In this document: piece by piece, positions 53,913 to 62,000 of the stretch | Layout of the letters: each line of letters opens with the position of its first letter | How positions within the stretch are numbered: position 1 is the first letter of the stretch | Origin: Acidimicrobiales bacterium | GTDB taxonomy: Bacteria; Actinomycetota; Acidimicrobiia; Acidimicrobiales; DATDAH01 | NCBI GenBank assembly: GCA_016794585.1 | Contig: JAEUJM010000013.1 | Span: forward strand, 1-64,000 | Direction: 5' to 3' | Length of the DNA stretch: 64,000 bases | Notes under the pieces: generated by a model | Told to the model about the DNA's origin: nothing | The model's database searches: none | The model's input: the letters and a program-made list of their open reading frames with translations, nothing else | Translations under genes and position numbers: made by a program

Positions 53913-54185
53913 ATGAACAAGTCCGAGCTGATCGACGCAATCGCCACCAAGACCGGAGTCAGCAAGGCCGACGCCGGCAAGGTGTTGGACGGCTTCTTCG
54001 AGGTGGCCTCGGAGACCGTGGGGGGCGACGACAAGATCACCCTCCCCGGCTTCCTCTCCATCGAGCGCACGCACCGTGCCGCCCGCTCCGGCCGCAACCC
54101 CGCGACGGGTGAGGCCATCCAGATCCCGGCGGGCTACGGCGTGAAGGTGTCCGCGGGCTCCAAGCTCAAGGCCGCCGCCAAGTAG
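53913..54185 (+). CDS. HU-family DNA-binding protein
   Basis: A 90-residue nucleoid protein that bends and compacts DNA as a dimer. MNKSELIDAIATKTGVSKADAGKVLDGFFEVA is the helical dimerisation part; the beta-arm signature is RTHRAARSGRNPATGEAIQIPA. It ends in a short Lys/Ala tail (KLKAAAK), unlike the long histone-like tails of mycobacterial HupB. AGGAGG precedes the ATG. It stands between trpA and bcp with its own promoter and a strong hairpin after it. Confidence 0.95.
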   Translation: MNKSELIDAIATKTGVSKADAGKVLDGFFEVASETVGGDDKITLPGFLSIERTHRAARSGRNPATGEAIQIPAGYGVKVSAGSKLKAAAK

Positions 54186-54205
54186 CACGGCAGCACCGAA
54201 CGACG

Positions 54206-54237
54206 ACGGGGGGCGGCGCACCAGCGCCGCCCCCCGT
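54206..54237 (+). terminator. Strong hairpin terminator after HU
   Basis: ACGGGGGGCGGCGC and GCGCCGCCCCCCGT form a perfect 14-bp stem (54206-54219 with 54224-54237) around ACCA, 21 bases past the HU stop. The tail is TCGCG rather than a U-run, as is common in GC-rich actinobacteria. Confidence 0.65.
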
Positions 54238-54301
54238 TCGCGTCCCGCCACGGGTCGCAGCGGGCGCCGACCGGGTCGTGGCCCCGATGCGTCCTGCTGG
54301 C

Positions 54302-54307
54302 TACGGT
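54302..54307 (+). promoter_or_regulatory. -10 box TACGGT for bcp
   Basis: TACGGT ends 6 bases before the bcp ATG at 54314. Confidence 0.5.
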
Positions 54308-54313
54308 CGGGGC

Positions 54314-54772
54314 ATGGCACTCGAAGCAGGCGACAAGGCTCCCGCGTTCACCCTCCTCGACCAGTCCGGCGAGAAGGTCCGGCTCTCGGCGTTCAAGGGC
54401 CGCAAGGTGATGCTGTACTTCTACCCCCGGGCCGACACGCCGGGCTGCACCACCCAGTCCTGCAACCTGCGTGACATCGCCGGCGACATCGGCGACACCC
54501 AGATCCTCGGGGTCAGCCCCGACAAGCCCGAGAAGCAGGCCAAGTTCGACGAGAAGTACGGCCTGGGCTTCCCGCTCCTCGCCGACGAGGACCACGCCGT
54601 GGCCGAGGCCTACGGGGTCTGGGGCGAGAAGAAGAACTACGGCAAGGTCTACATGGGCATCATCCGCTCGGCCTTCCTGATCGACGAGAAGGGCAAGATC
54701 GAACAGGCCTGGTACAAGATCAGCCCCAAGGACACCCCGCTCAAGCTCCAGGCCGCCCTCGAGGCCGGCTGA
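54314..54772 (+). CDS. bcp: Peroxiredoxin, BCP/PrxQ type
   Basis: Thiol peroxidase reducing hydrogen peroxide and organic hydroperoxides in the cytoplasm, 152 residues. FTLLDQSGEKVRLSAFKG leads to YFYPRADTPGCTTQSCNLRD with peroxidatic Cys about 45 and resolving Cys about 50, the spacing of alpha-type BCP. VSPDKPEKQAKFDEKYGLGFPLLAD and SAFLIDEKGKIEQAW complete the fold. Leaderless start at ATG 54314. The dehydratase gene starts 8 bases after its stop. Confidence 0.95.
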   Translation: MALEAGDKAPAFTLLDQSGEKVRLSAFKGRKVMLYFYPRADTPGCTTQSCNLRDIAGDIGDTQILGVSPDKPEKQAKFDEKYGLGFPLLADEDHAVAEAYGVWGEKKNYGKVYMGIIRSAFLIDEKGKIEQAWYKISPKDTPLKLQAALEAG

Positions 54773-54780
54773 GCGCCCCC

Positions 54781-55215
54781 GTGACGCCCCTGCCGCCCCC
54801 CGAGGCGGTCCTGCCCCATCGGGCACCGTTCCTGCTCCTGGACGAGGTCACGGAGCTCACGGCCGACGGCACGGCCCGGGGACGGTGGCACCTCACCGGC
54901 GACGAGGACTTCTTCGCCGGCCACTTCCCGGGCCTGCCCACCCTCCCCGGCGTCCTGATGCTGGAGTCCATCGCCCAGCTGGGCGCCTACGCGGTGCTCA
55001 GCGACGAGCGCACGGCCGGCAAGCTCCCGTTGTTCGGCGGCGTCGACAACGCCAGGTTCCGCCGCCAGGTAGGACCCGGCGACACCCTGACGCTCGAAGT
55101 CGAGCTCGGCCGCATGTCCAGCAGAGCAGGCAAAGGCCACGGCCGCGCCTTGGTGGGTGAGGAGGTGGCCTGCGAGGCCGACCTCCTGTTCGTCCTGGTG
55201 GACGCCCCGAGCTGA
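54781..55215 (+). CDS. FabZ-like 3-hydroxyacyl-ACP dehydratase
   Basis: A 144-residue hot-dog protein. The motif FFAGHFPGLPTLPGVLMLESIAQLGAYAVL carries the FabZ catalytic His (about 48) and acidic Glu (about 62). PHRAPFLLLDEVTEL opens the domain, and FGGVDNARFRRQVGPGDTLTLEVEL follows. It probably removes water from 3-hydroxyacyl-ACP in fatty-acid elongation and may serve the convergent fab cluster, which has no dehydratase of its own. A GTG start 8 bases after bcp suggests co-transcription. Confidence 0.88.
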   Translation: MTPLPPPEAVLPHRAPFLLLDEVTELTADGTARGRWHLTGDEDFFAGHFPGLPTLPGVLMLESIAQLGAYAVLSDERTAGKLPLFGGVDNARFRRQVGPGDTLTLEVELGRMSSRAGKGHGRALVGEEVACEADLLFVLVDAPS

Positions 55216-55364
55216 GCCGAGCCCGCTCGAAGACCGCTGACCCGGGGTGACGAGCCGACGGCGAGTCCGCTCCGAGGCGCGTGACGCAGCGAGCGGGGCG
55301 CCCGCCCCGAACGAGTGTCGGCCGGACGAGGCCGCCAGGGCACGGCCGGAGGGCCGGGGGGTGG

Positions 55365-55422
55365 CGGCGGAACGGCTTCCGGCGCAGCGAGGGACGAGCG
55401 AAGCCGGAAACGGACTCCGCCG
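55365..55422. terminator. Large two-tier hairpin before fabF stop
   Basis: An outer 7-bp stem CGGCGGA/TCCGCCG (55365-55371 with 55416-55422) encloses an inner 7-bp stem CGGCTTC/GAAGCCG (55373-55379 with 55400-55406). It lies between convergent genes, 34 bases past the fabF stop, and probably ends the fab transcript. The 240-base gap it sits in holds no gene I can see. Confidence 0.5.
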
Positions 55423-55455
55423 ACAGGACCCGCCGGCCCGCAGGCCGTGGGGAGT

Positions 55456-56637
55456 TCAGGCGGAAGGAGGGCCGAACACGAGGCACCCGTTGTGCCCCCC
55501 GAACCCGAACGAGTTCGACAGCACCGCCGCCGGCTCCCAGGCGCGGTAGGTGCCGGTGACCACGTCGATGCCGGGGATGTCGGGGTCGATGGTCTGCGTG
55601 CCCATCGTCGGGGGGATCAGCCCCCGCTGGATCGAGAGCACCGACGCCACCGCCTCGAGGGCGCCGGCGGCGCCGAGGGAGTGGCCGGTGACGCCCTTGA
55701 TGGACGTGACGGGCGGGCCGGGAGCGCCGAAGACCTTGGCGATGGCCTCGGCCTCGGCGGCGTCGTTGAGGGGGGTGGACGTGCCGTGGGCGTTGATCTG
55801 TCCCACAGCGGACGTCGGCACGCCGGCGTCCGCGAGGGCGAGCTCCATGCATGACACCGCACCGGAGCCGCCGGGGTCCGGGGCGGTGATGTGGTGGGCG
55901 TCGGCGGTGCTGGCGCTGCCGAGCACCTCGGCGAGGATGGTGGCGCCCCGGGCCTCGGCCCGGTCCCACTCCTCGAGGAGCAGCACGGCGGCGCCTTCGG
56001 CGATGACGAAGCCGTCGCGCTCGGCGTCGAACGGGCACGACCGGCCCGTCGAGGACGTGGCGGTCATGTTGATGAAGCCCTGGATGGCGGTAGGGGTGAG
56101 GGCGGCTTCGGCGCTTCCGCCGAGGACGGCCTCGCACCGCCCGGAGGCCACCAACATGGCCGCGTGGGCGATGGAGTGGGTGCCGGCGGCGCAGGCGGTG
56201 GTGATGGTCTCGCAGGGGCCGCGCCAGCCGTGGCGCATCGAGACGGACGCGGCGGCGCCGTTCGACATCATCATGGGCACGAGGAAGGGGGAGACCCGGC
56301 GGGCCCCCTTCGTGTAGTAGATCTGCACCCCGTTCTCGAGGGTGTTGAGGCCGCCGACGCCGGTGCCGATGATGACGCCCGAGCGGTCGGGGTCGGCACC
56401 GAGGTCGCCGGCCTGCTCGAGGGCCATCTGGGCCGCGGCGAGGGCGAACTGCGCGAAGCGGTCGGTGCGACGCGCCTCTTTCGGGTTGTCGAACCAATCC
56501 TCGGGGTCGAAGCCGGTGACCTCGCGCCGGTCGGCGGGCTCGACGGGCGTGCCGAGGCCGTCCCAGAACGCGTCGGTGCCGATGCCGCAGGGCGCGACGA
56601 CGCCCACTCCGGTGACGGCGACGCGCGCCCCTCGCAT
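55456..56637 (-). CDS. fabF: Beta-ketoacyl-ACP synthase II
   Basis: Elongating condensing enzyme, 393 residues. The Cys-His-His triad is visible: ITTACAAGTHSIAHA (Cys about 163), NAHGTSTPLNDAAEA (His about 300) and GVTGHSLGAAGALEA (His about 336); SFGFGGHNGCLVF ends the protein. It starts 2 bases after the acpP stop and is the last gene of the leftward fab operon. Confidence 0.96.
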   Translation of the reverse strand: MRGARVAVTGVGVVAPCGIGTDAFWDGLGTPVEPADRREVTGFDPEDWFDNPKEARRTDRFAQFALAAAQMALEQAGDLGADPDRSGVIIGTGVGGLNTLENGVQIYYTKGARRVSPFLVPMMMSNGAAASVSMRHGWRGPCETITTACAAGTHSIAHAAMLVASGRCEAVLGGSAEAALTPTAIQGFINMTATSSTGRSCPFDAERDGFVIAEGAAVLLLEEWDRAEARGATILAEVLGSASTADAHHITAPDPGGSGAVSCMELALADAGVPTSAVGQINAHGTSTPLNDAAEAEAIAKVFGAPGPPVTSIKGVTGHSLGAAGALEAVASVLSIQRGLIPPTMGTQTIDPDIPGIDVVTGTYRAWEPAAVLSNSFGFGGHNGCLVFGPPSA

Positions 56638-56639
56638 CG

Positions 56640-56882
56640 CTAGCCCAGCTTGCCCTTGACCAGGTCGAAGGCCTGGCCGACGGTCTCGATGCCCTCGAGC
56701 TCCTCTTCGTCGACGGTGACGTCGAACTCCTCCTCGAGCGCCATCACGAGCTCGACGAGGTCGAGGCTGTCGGCGTCGAGGTCCTCACCGAAGGTGGCCT
56801 CGCGGGTGACCTTGTCGGCGTCGACCGAAAGGACCTCCACCGCGCACCGCTTGAACCGTTCGAAATCTGCGTCGTCGCTCAC
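56640..56882 (-). CDS. acpP: Acyl carrier protein
   Basis: An 80-residue acidic carrier of growing acyl chains. The phosphopantetheine serine is in FGEDLDADSLDLVELVMALEEEF (Ser about 39). DEEELEGIETVGQAFDLVKG closes the four-helix bundle. GTG 56882 follows GGAG at suitable spacing; the frame upstream is antisense-like. Located between fabG and fabF as in many bacteria. Confidence 0.94.
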   Translation of the reverse strand: MSDDADFERFKRCAVEVLSVDADKVTREATFGEDLDADSLDLVELVMALEEEFDVTVDEEELEGIETVGQAFDLVKGKLG

Positions 56883-56931
56883 GCTGCTCCACTCCGTGCT
56901 GTGTTCGGTCTGGTCGTCGGGGCCAGGGCCC

Positions 56932-57642
56932 CTATGTTCCCATGCCCATGCCACCGTCGACCGGGATGACGGCGCCGGTGATGTAGGCGGCCTCGTCCGA
57001 GGCCAGGAACGCGATGGTCGACGCTACCTCCTCGGTCGTTCCGAAACGCCCGAGGGGGACGACCGCGGTGATGAGCGCCTGGCGCTCCTCGGGCAGTGCG
57101 TCGGTCATGTCGGTGGCGATCGGCCCGGGCGCCACGACGTTGACGGTGATGTTCCGGGAGCCGAACTCGCGGGCCATCGAGCGGGCGAGCCCCACGAGGC
57201 CCGACTTGGCGGCGGCGTAGTTGGCCTGGCCCGCCGAGCCGAGGTGGGCGACGACCGACGAGAGGAAGATGACCCGACCCCAGCGGGCCCGCATCATCTT
57301 GGTCACGGCCCGCTTGGCCACGCGGTAGCTGCCGGCGAGGTTGGTGTCGACGACGGAGGAGAAGTCCTCCTCGCCCATGCGCACGAGGAGGCCGTCGTGG
57401 GTGATGCCGGCGTTGGACACGAGGACCTCGACCGGGCCGAGCTCGGCCTCGACGGCGGCGAAGGCGGCCTCCACCTGGTCGGGGTCGGTCACGTCGCAGG
57501 GCACGCACAGCAGGTCGCCGGCGTCCTCCGGCGGTGCCGTGCGATAGGTGACGGCGACGCGGTGGCCCTCGGCGGCGAAGGCCCGGGCGGTGGCCAGGCC
57601 GATGCCGCGTGACCCGCCGGTGACGAGGACGACGCGGCTCAA
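56932..57642 (-). CDS. fabG: 3-oxoacyl-ACP reductase
   Basis: NADPH-dependent short-chain dehydrogenase reducing 3-ketoacyl-ACP, 236 residues. Cofactor motif VLVTGGSRGIGLATARAF, NAG in VLVSNAGITHDGL, catalytic Ser in VIFLSSVVAHLGSAGQ and the Tyr-x3-Lys in NYAAAKSGLVG, then NVVAPGPIATDM. The start codon appears to be TTG at 57642 with no strong ribosome site, so translation may depend on coupling from fabH1, 19 bases upstream. Confidence 0.94.
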   Translation of the reverse strand: MSRVVLVTGGSRGIGLATARAFAAEGHRVAVTYRTAPPEDAGDLLCVPCDVTDPDQVEAAFAAVEAELGPVEVLVSNAGITHDGLLVRMGEEDFSSVVDTNLAGSYRVAKRAVTKMMRARWGRVIFLSSVVAHLGSAGQANYAAAKSGLVGLARSMAREFGSRNITVNVVAPGPIATDMTDALPEERQALITAVVPLGRFGTTEEVASTIAFLASDEAAYITGAVIPVDGGMGMGT

Positions 57643-57661
57643 CGGACGGGTCCGGGGCAGG

Positions 57662-58582
57662 TCATGGCTGCCACCGTAGAACAGCGCTGCCCCACGCCAT
57701 CCCGGCCCCCACCCCGGACAGGAGGAGGATCTCGCCGGGATGGACCCGGCCCTCGTCCAGCACGGCGCACAGGGCCAGCGGGATCGACGCCGCCGAGGTG
57801 TTGCCGGTGCGCTCGACCATGAGCGCGACCCGCTCGGGAGGGATGCCGAGGCGCTCGGCGGAGGCCTCGATGATGCGGCGGTTGGCCTGGTGGGGGACGA
57901 ACAGGCCGACGTCGGCCACGGTGAGCCCGGCCCGGTCGAGGGCGGCGGTGGACGACTCGACCAGGGCCCGCACGGCCCGGCGGTACACCTCCCGGCCGTC
58001 CATGTGCAGGACGTCGCCGCGGTCCGCCCACAGCAGCGGCGCGGCGGCGCCGTCCCCTCCGAGGTCGTGGCCCAGCAGGGTGTCGGGCCCGTCCGTGGCC
58101 TCCAGGACCACGGCGCCGGCCCCGTCGCCGAAGAGGACGGCGGTCTCGCGGTCGTCCCAGTCCACGATGCGGCTCATGGTCTCGGCGCCGATCAACAGGA
58201 TGCGCCGCAGCCCGGCGGCCATCAGGCCGCGCGCCACGACGAGGCCGTAGACGAAGCCCGAGCAGGCGGCGTTGAGGTCGAAGGCGGCGCAGCGGTCGAG
58301 GCCGAGCGCGGCCTGCACCACCGAGGCCGTCGCGGGAGTCTCCTGGTCGGGGGTCAGCGTGGCCACGATCACCGCATCGACGGCGCCGGGCGAGCGGACG
58401 AGCGCCTGGCGGCCCGCCGCCACCGCGAGCTCGGTGGTGCTGGACCCCACCCGGCGCTCGGCGATGCCGGTGCGCTCACGGATCCACTCGTCGGAGGTGT
58501 CCAGCCAGGTGGCCAGGTCGTCGTTGGTGATGGTCTTGTCCGGCAGCGCCGCCCCCCAGCCGGCGATCCGGACCGTGGTCAC
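57662..58582 (-). CDS. fabH: Beta-ketoacyl-ACP synthase III, copy 1
   Basis: Condenses an acyl-CoA starter with malonyl-ACP, 306 residues. Triad: Cys 107 in AAFDLNAACSGFVYGL, His 231 in VPHQANRRI, Asn 261 in ERTGNTSAASIP. The N-terminus WGAALPDKTITNDDLATWLDTSDEWIRERTG is typical. It is a same-length paralog of copy 2 (59818-60738), without gaps in my alignment by eye; here the residue before Gly-Asn is Thr where copy 2 has the usual Tyr, which may alter starter preference. GTG 58582 overlaps the fabD stop. Confidence 0.93.
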   Translation of the reverse strand: MTTVRIAGWGAALPDKTITNDDLATWLDTSDEWIRERTGIAERRVGSSTTELAVAAGRQALVRSPGAVDAVIVATLTPDQETPATASVVQAALGLDRCAAFDLNAACSGFVYGLVVARGLMAAGLRRILLIGAETMSRIVDWDDRETAVLFGDGAGAVVLEATDGPDTLLGHDLGGDGAAAPLLWADRGDVLHMDGREVYRRAVRALVESSTAALDRAGLTVADVGLFVPHQANRRIIEASAERLGIPPERVALMVERTGNTSAASIPLALCAVLDEGRVHPGEILLLSGVGAGMAWGSAVLRWQP

Positions 58583-59754
58583 CGGTCCCCGTCCACCGAC
58601 AGCCACGCCACGGGTTGGCTCGGGGTGACCCGCTCGCCCTCGATGGCGAGGAAGCCGGCGAAGCGTCCCCCGAACGCGGAACGGACGGGCTCGCCGCCGA
58701 CGGTGCCGACCTCGTCGCCCGGAGTGACCGGTTCGCCGAGGTCACGGGCGGGCGAGCGGCGGAAGACCCCGGTGGCGGTCGTCACCACGAGGCGCTCGCC
58801 GATGGCGAGGTGCTCGCCGAGGCCCCCCTGGTAGGGGCTGGGCCCCGCCAGCGCCTCCAGGAGCCCGTCGAGGTCCTCCGGGGTGGCGACGGAGCAGGCG
58901 CGGGCGGTCGGGGCGCAACGCTTGGCGAGACCGGTGAGCACGGTGCCTGGACCGAGCTCCACCAGTCGGGTCACGCTCTCGTCCAGGAGGGCGGCGACCG
59001 ACTGCCGCCAGCGCACGGGGCTGCACAGCTGCGCGAGCAGGAGCCCGTCCCACCCGTCGGCGCCGGCGTGGGCGGTGGCGTCGACGTTGGTGACCACGGG
59101 CGTGTCGGTGGCCCGCCAGGCGACGTCACCGAGGGCCTTGTCGAGGCGCTCACGGGCGGGCGCCATGAGCGGAGAGTGGAACGCCCCACCGACCTTCAGG
59201 GGCATGACCTTCTTCGCGCCGAGCTCACGGGCGATCGCGGCGCCGGCCTCGAGGCCCTCGGGCGTGCCGGCCAGCACCGTGTGGCCCGGGGCGTTGAAGT
59301 TGGCGGCCCAGACGTCGCCGGCCCGAGCGCAGGTCACCGCCACCTGGTCCTCGTCGAGGCCGAGGACGGCCGCCATCGATCCTTCCTGGTCGTCGGCGGC
59401 GGCCTGCATGGCGTTGCCCCGCTCGACCACGAGGCGCACGCCCTCCTCGAAGCTGACGATCCCGGCGGCGGTGATCGCCGAGTACTCGCCGAGGCTGTGG
59501 CCGGCGAGCAGCCGTGGGGAGACCCCCAGGCGCTCGACGGCGTCCAGGGCGACGAGGCTGGCCACGAAGGTGGCGAGCTGGGCGTTGCGGGTCTCCTGGA
59601 GCTCGTCGGCCCCCGCCTCGAGGAGGAGGTGGGCGACGTCGCGGCCGGCCACCTCGCTCGCCTCCGCCACGAGTTCCCAGGACGGGTGGTCGACCCACGC
59701 GGCCCCGAAGCCCGGGCGCTGGGAGCCCTGGCCGGGGAAGGTGAACGCGATCAT
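58579..59754 (-). CDS. fabD: Malonyl-CoA:ACP transacylase with lipoyl-like C-terminal domain
   Basis: Loads malonate onto ACP, 391 residues, about 80 longer than usual FabD. Residues 1-305 are the MAT domain: FPGQGSQRPGFG, nucleophile Ser 87 in AGHSLGEYSA, Arg 112 in ERGNAMQ, His 193 in GGAFHSPLM, and LGPGTVLTGL. Residues about 318-387 look like a biotinyl/lipoyl hammerhead: GEPVTPGDEVGTVGGEPV, GGRFAGFLAIEGERVTPSQPVAWL. The turn that normally carries the modified Lys has Glu-Pro-Val-Arg instead, so it cannot be biotinylated there. Stop overlaps fabH1. Confidence 0.9.
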   Translation of the reverse strand: MIAFTFPGQGSQRPGFGAAWVDHPSWELVAEASEVAGRDVAHLLLEAGADELQETRNAQLATFVASLVALDAVERLGVSPRLLAGHSLGEYSAITAAGIVSFEEGVRLVVERGNAMQAAADDQEGSMAAVLGLDEDQVAVTCARAGDVWAANFNAPGHTVLAGTPEGLEAGAAIARELGAKKVMPLKVGGAFHSPLMAPARERLDKALGDVAWRATDTPVVTNVDATAHAGADGWDGLLLAQLCSPVRWRQSVAALLDESVTRLVELGPGTVLTGLAKRCAPTARACSVATPEDLDGLLEALAGPSPYQGGLGEHLAIGERLVVTTATGVFRRSPARDLGEPVTPGDEVGTVGGEPVRSAFGGRFAGFLAIEGERVTPSQPVAWLSVDGDR

Positions 59755-59817
59755 CGGGGGTGGGACCGGCGGGCCCGCCGGGTCGTTACATCGGCGCCGA
59801 CGGGGCGGGGCGCCGGG

Positions 59818-60738
59818 TCAGGCCGGCCAGCGCACCACGGCACTGGCCCAGGCCATGCCGGCGCCGAAGCCCACGAAGAGCACCACGTCGCCCTCACGGA
59901 CGCGGCCGCGGTCGAGCGCGTCGGCGAGCGCGAGGGGCACCGACGCCGCCGAGGTGTTGCCGTAGCGCTCGATCACCAGCGACAGGCGGTCACGAGGGAT
60001 GCCGAGGCCGTCGGCGCCGGCCTCGAGGATGCGGGCGTTCGCCTGATGGGGCACCACGAGCGACACGTCGGCCGTCGAGAGCCCTGCCTGCTCGAGGGAG
60101 GCAGAGCACGACCCCACCATCGCCGCCACGGCCTGGGCGAACACGGCGGGGCCGTCCATGCGCAGGTAGCCGCCGAGGTCGGCCCGCAGGATCCCGGCGT
60201 CGGCCCCGTTGCTGCCGAGGTCGAACCCGAGAAGGTTGTCCTCGCCGTCGGTCGCCTCGAGGACCACCGCGGCGGCGCCGTCGGCGAAGATGATCGCGGT
60301 GCGCCGGGCGTCCCAGTCGGTGATGCGGCTCAGGGTCTCGGCGCCGACGAGGAGGATGCGCCGCAGGCCGGTGGCGAGCAGGCCGCGCGCGGCGACGAGG
60401 CCGTAGACGAAGCCGGAACAGGCGGCGTTGAGGTCGAAGGCCCCACAGTGCTGGAGCCCGAGGGCGTCCTGGACGTACGAGGCGGTGGCAGGGGTGGTCT
60501 GGTCGGGCGTGATGGTGGCGACGATGACCAGGTCGACCGGGCCGGGGGAGCGCTCCAGGGCACGGCGCCCGGCTTCCACGGCCAGCGCGGTCGTGCTGTC
60601 ACCGACGCGACGCTGGGCGATGCCGGTGCGTTCGCGGATCCACTCGTCGGAGGTGTCGAGCCACCCGGCGAGATCGTCGTTGGTGACGGTCTTGTCGGGC
60701 AGGGCGGTGCCCCACCCGCTGACGCGGAAGCCGGCCAC
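59818..60738 (-). CDS. fabH: Beta-ketoacyl-ACP synthase III, copy 2
   Basis: Second 306-residue KAS III in the same operon, upstream of fabD. Triad: Cys 107 in GAFDLNAACSGFVYGL, His 231 in VPHQANARI, Asn 261 in ERYGNTSAASVP, with the usual Tyr-Gly-Asn. It shares most of its sequence with copy 1, pointing to tandem duplication with fabD between the copies. GTG 60738 follows GAGG. The small membrane-protein gene lies 25 bases upstream. Confidence 0.93.
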   Translation of the reverse strand: MAGFRVSGWGTALPDKTVTNDDLAGWLDTSDEWIRERTGIAQRRVGDSTTALAVEAGRRALERSPGPVDLVIVATITPDQTTPATASYVQDALGLQHCGAFDLNAACSGFVYGLVAARGLLATGLRRILLVGAETLSRITDWDARRTAIIFADGAAAVVLEATDGEDNLLGFDLGSNGADAGILRADLGGYLRMDGPAVFAQAVAAMVGSCSASLEQAGLSTADVSLVVPHQANARILEAGADGLGIPRDRLSLVIERYGNTSAASVPLALADALDRGRVREGDVVLFVGFGAGMAWASAVVRWPA

Positions 60739-60763
60739 GGTGCCTCGATCTACCGGGCGGGCC

Positions 60764-60913
60764 TCATGGGCCCTCGCTCCCGGTCGGCGCCGCACCGAAG
60801 CGCTGCTCGTTGCTGCGGATCTGCTGTTCGCGCACGAGCGCCACGACGCCCACCAGGACGGCGAGCACCAGGAGTCGTCGGGGCCAGCGTCGCTTTCGGG
60901 TCTGCTCGGACAT
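60764..60913 (-). CDS. Small single-span membrane protein, first gene of the fab operon
   Basis: A 49-residue protein: a basic start (MSEQTRKRRWPRR), one hydrophobic helix LLVLAVLVGVVALV and a short charged tail. The ATG at 60913 sits 8 bases after a TACCCT -10 box, so it opens the leaderless fab transcript. Function unknown. The frame continues upstream through the tRNA, which cannot be coding. Confidence 0.6.
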   Translation of the reverse strand: MSEQTRKRRWPRRLLVLAVLVGVVALVREQQIRSNEQRFGAAPTGSEGP

Positions 60914-60921
60914 CGAGCACG

Positions 60922-60927
60922 AGGGTA
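60922..60927 (-). promoter_or_regulatory. -10 box TACCCT of the fab operon
   Basis: TACCCT on the minus strand ends 8 bases before ATG 60913. It shares its TA step with the divergent tRNA -10 box, so the two promoters overlap. Confidence 0.5.
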
Positions 60928-60931
60928 CGCT
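60926..60931 (+). promoter_or_regulatory. -10 box TACGCT for tRNA-Leu
   Basis: TACGCT lies 20 bases before the tRNA 5' end, giving a short 5' leader for RNase P. Overlaps the divergent fab -10 box by two bases. Confidence 0.5.
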
Positions 60932-60951
60932 CCGAGTCCCCTCGAACTCAC

Positions 60952-61037
60952 GCCCGGGTGGAGGAACGGCAGACTCGGTGGATTCAAAATCCACTGTCCG
61001 AAAGGACGTGCGGGTTCGAATCCCGCCCCGGGCACCA
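60952..61037 (+). tRNA. tRNA-Leu (anticodon CAA)
   Basis: An 86-base class II tRNA reading UUG. Acceptor GCCCGGG pairs with CCCGGGC; the anticodon stem GTGGA/TCCAC holds the loop TTCAAAA with anticodon CAA; the long variable arm is GTCC-GAAA-GGAC; the T arm is GCGGG-TTCGAAT-CCCGC. CCA is encoded. All stems are perfect Watson-Crick. Confidence 0.96.
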
Positions 61038-61070
61038 CGCGTAATCGGCCCGGAGCGGGATCCGGTCCGG

Positions 61071-61871
61071 CTACTGCGGGCCGCCGGCGACCACGTCACC
61101 GCCGCGGTTGGCCGCGCAGAACGCCGGCGCCGAGTGCGTGGCGCACGCTTCGGTCACCGTCGGGAACTCGACCTGCACGCGGTCCACGCCGGGCAGGGTG
61201 ATGAGCAGTCGCTGGAGGGTCCGCTCGAGGCTCTGACGGCCGAGCTCGAACAGCTCGGCGTCCTGACGGGCACCCTCGAGCATCCGCGCCTCGCCGGCGT
61301 CGGCCAGCTCCTGCTGCTGGATGGACTGGGAGTCGCCGCCGACCACCTCGGCCCCTCGGCTCAGCAGGCCGGTGGACTCGTCGATGGTGCGGACCGGGCC
61401 CGGGTCGACCTCGGCGATGCGGGGCAGGGGCGCCTGGATGCGCACGGTGCCGTCCTCGACGACGAGGTCCGACGTGCGCAGCTCCGAGAGATCGACCCGG
61501 AGCTCGACGTTGCCGGGGCCGACCTCGGCCACCTCGTGCTCGCCGGCGAGGGAGGGAGGAACGTCCTGGGAGCCGAGGAGCGGCACCTTGACGGTCACGG
61601 TGTTGTCGGCCTCGACGGTCGTGGCGGCGAGGTTGCGCTCGGCGACCACGAGGTCGGCCTGCTCGGTCAGCGCCTGGAGCACGACGGTGGGGTCGGCCTC
61701 CACCTCGGTGCGCGAGGTGGCGCCGGCCTGGAGGAACGACGTGTCGATCAGGCCGGCCCGCACGCCGAGCGCTCCGAGCGCCAGGGCGCCGAGCAGGGCG
61801 AAGAGGACGAACCAGCGGAGGGGCAGACGCGCACGGCGTCCGCGGCCGCCATCAGCAGCAACGAGGACCAC
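61071..61871 (-). CDS. DUF4230-family membrane-anchored protein
   Basis: About 266 residues. One membrane helix near the N-terminus (WFVLFALLGALALGALGV) and an extracytoplasmic domain of the DUF4230 type: VLQALTEQADLVVAERNL, VTVKVPLLGSQDVP, VELRVDLSELRTSDLVVEDGTVRIQAPLPRI, then a helical stretch and TLQRLLITLPGVDRVQVEFP. Function of the family unknown. GTG 61871 follows GGAG at 7 bases and decides the start; the longer frame is not preceded by one. The stop is 33 bases after the tRNA 3' end, tail to tail. Confidence 0.82.
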   Translation of the reverse strand: MVLVAADGGRGRRARLPLRWFVLFALLGALALGALGVRAGLIDTSFLQAGATSRTEVEADPTVVLQALTEQADLVVAERNLAATTVEADNTVTVKVPLLGSQDVPPSLAGEHEVAEVGPGNVELRVDLSELRTSDLVVEDGTVRIQAPLPRIAEVDPGPVRTIDESTGLLSRGAEVVGGDSQSIQQQELADAGEARMLEGARQDAELFELGRQSLERTLQRLLITLPGVDRVQVEFPTVTEACATHSAPAFCAANRGGDVVAGGPQ

Positions 61872-62000
61872 AGGGGACTCCAGTTCAGAAGGGGCCAGTA
61901 CCCGGGAGGTAGGGGACTGGTGTGACCGCAGCGCTGCGCTGTGCGGCCGACGTAGTCCCAACGACGACGTGCCTGCCCGGGTTCCCGATCCGCCCGGCAG

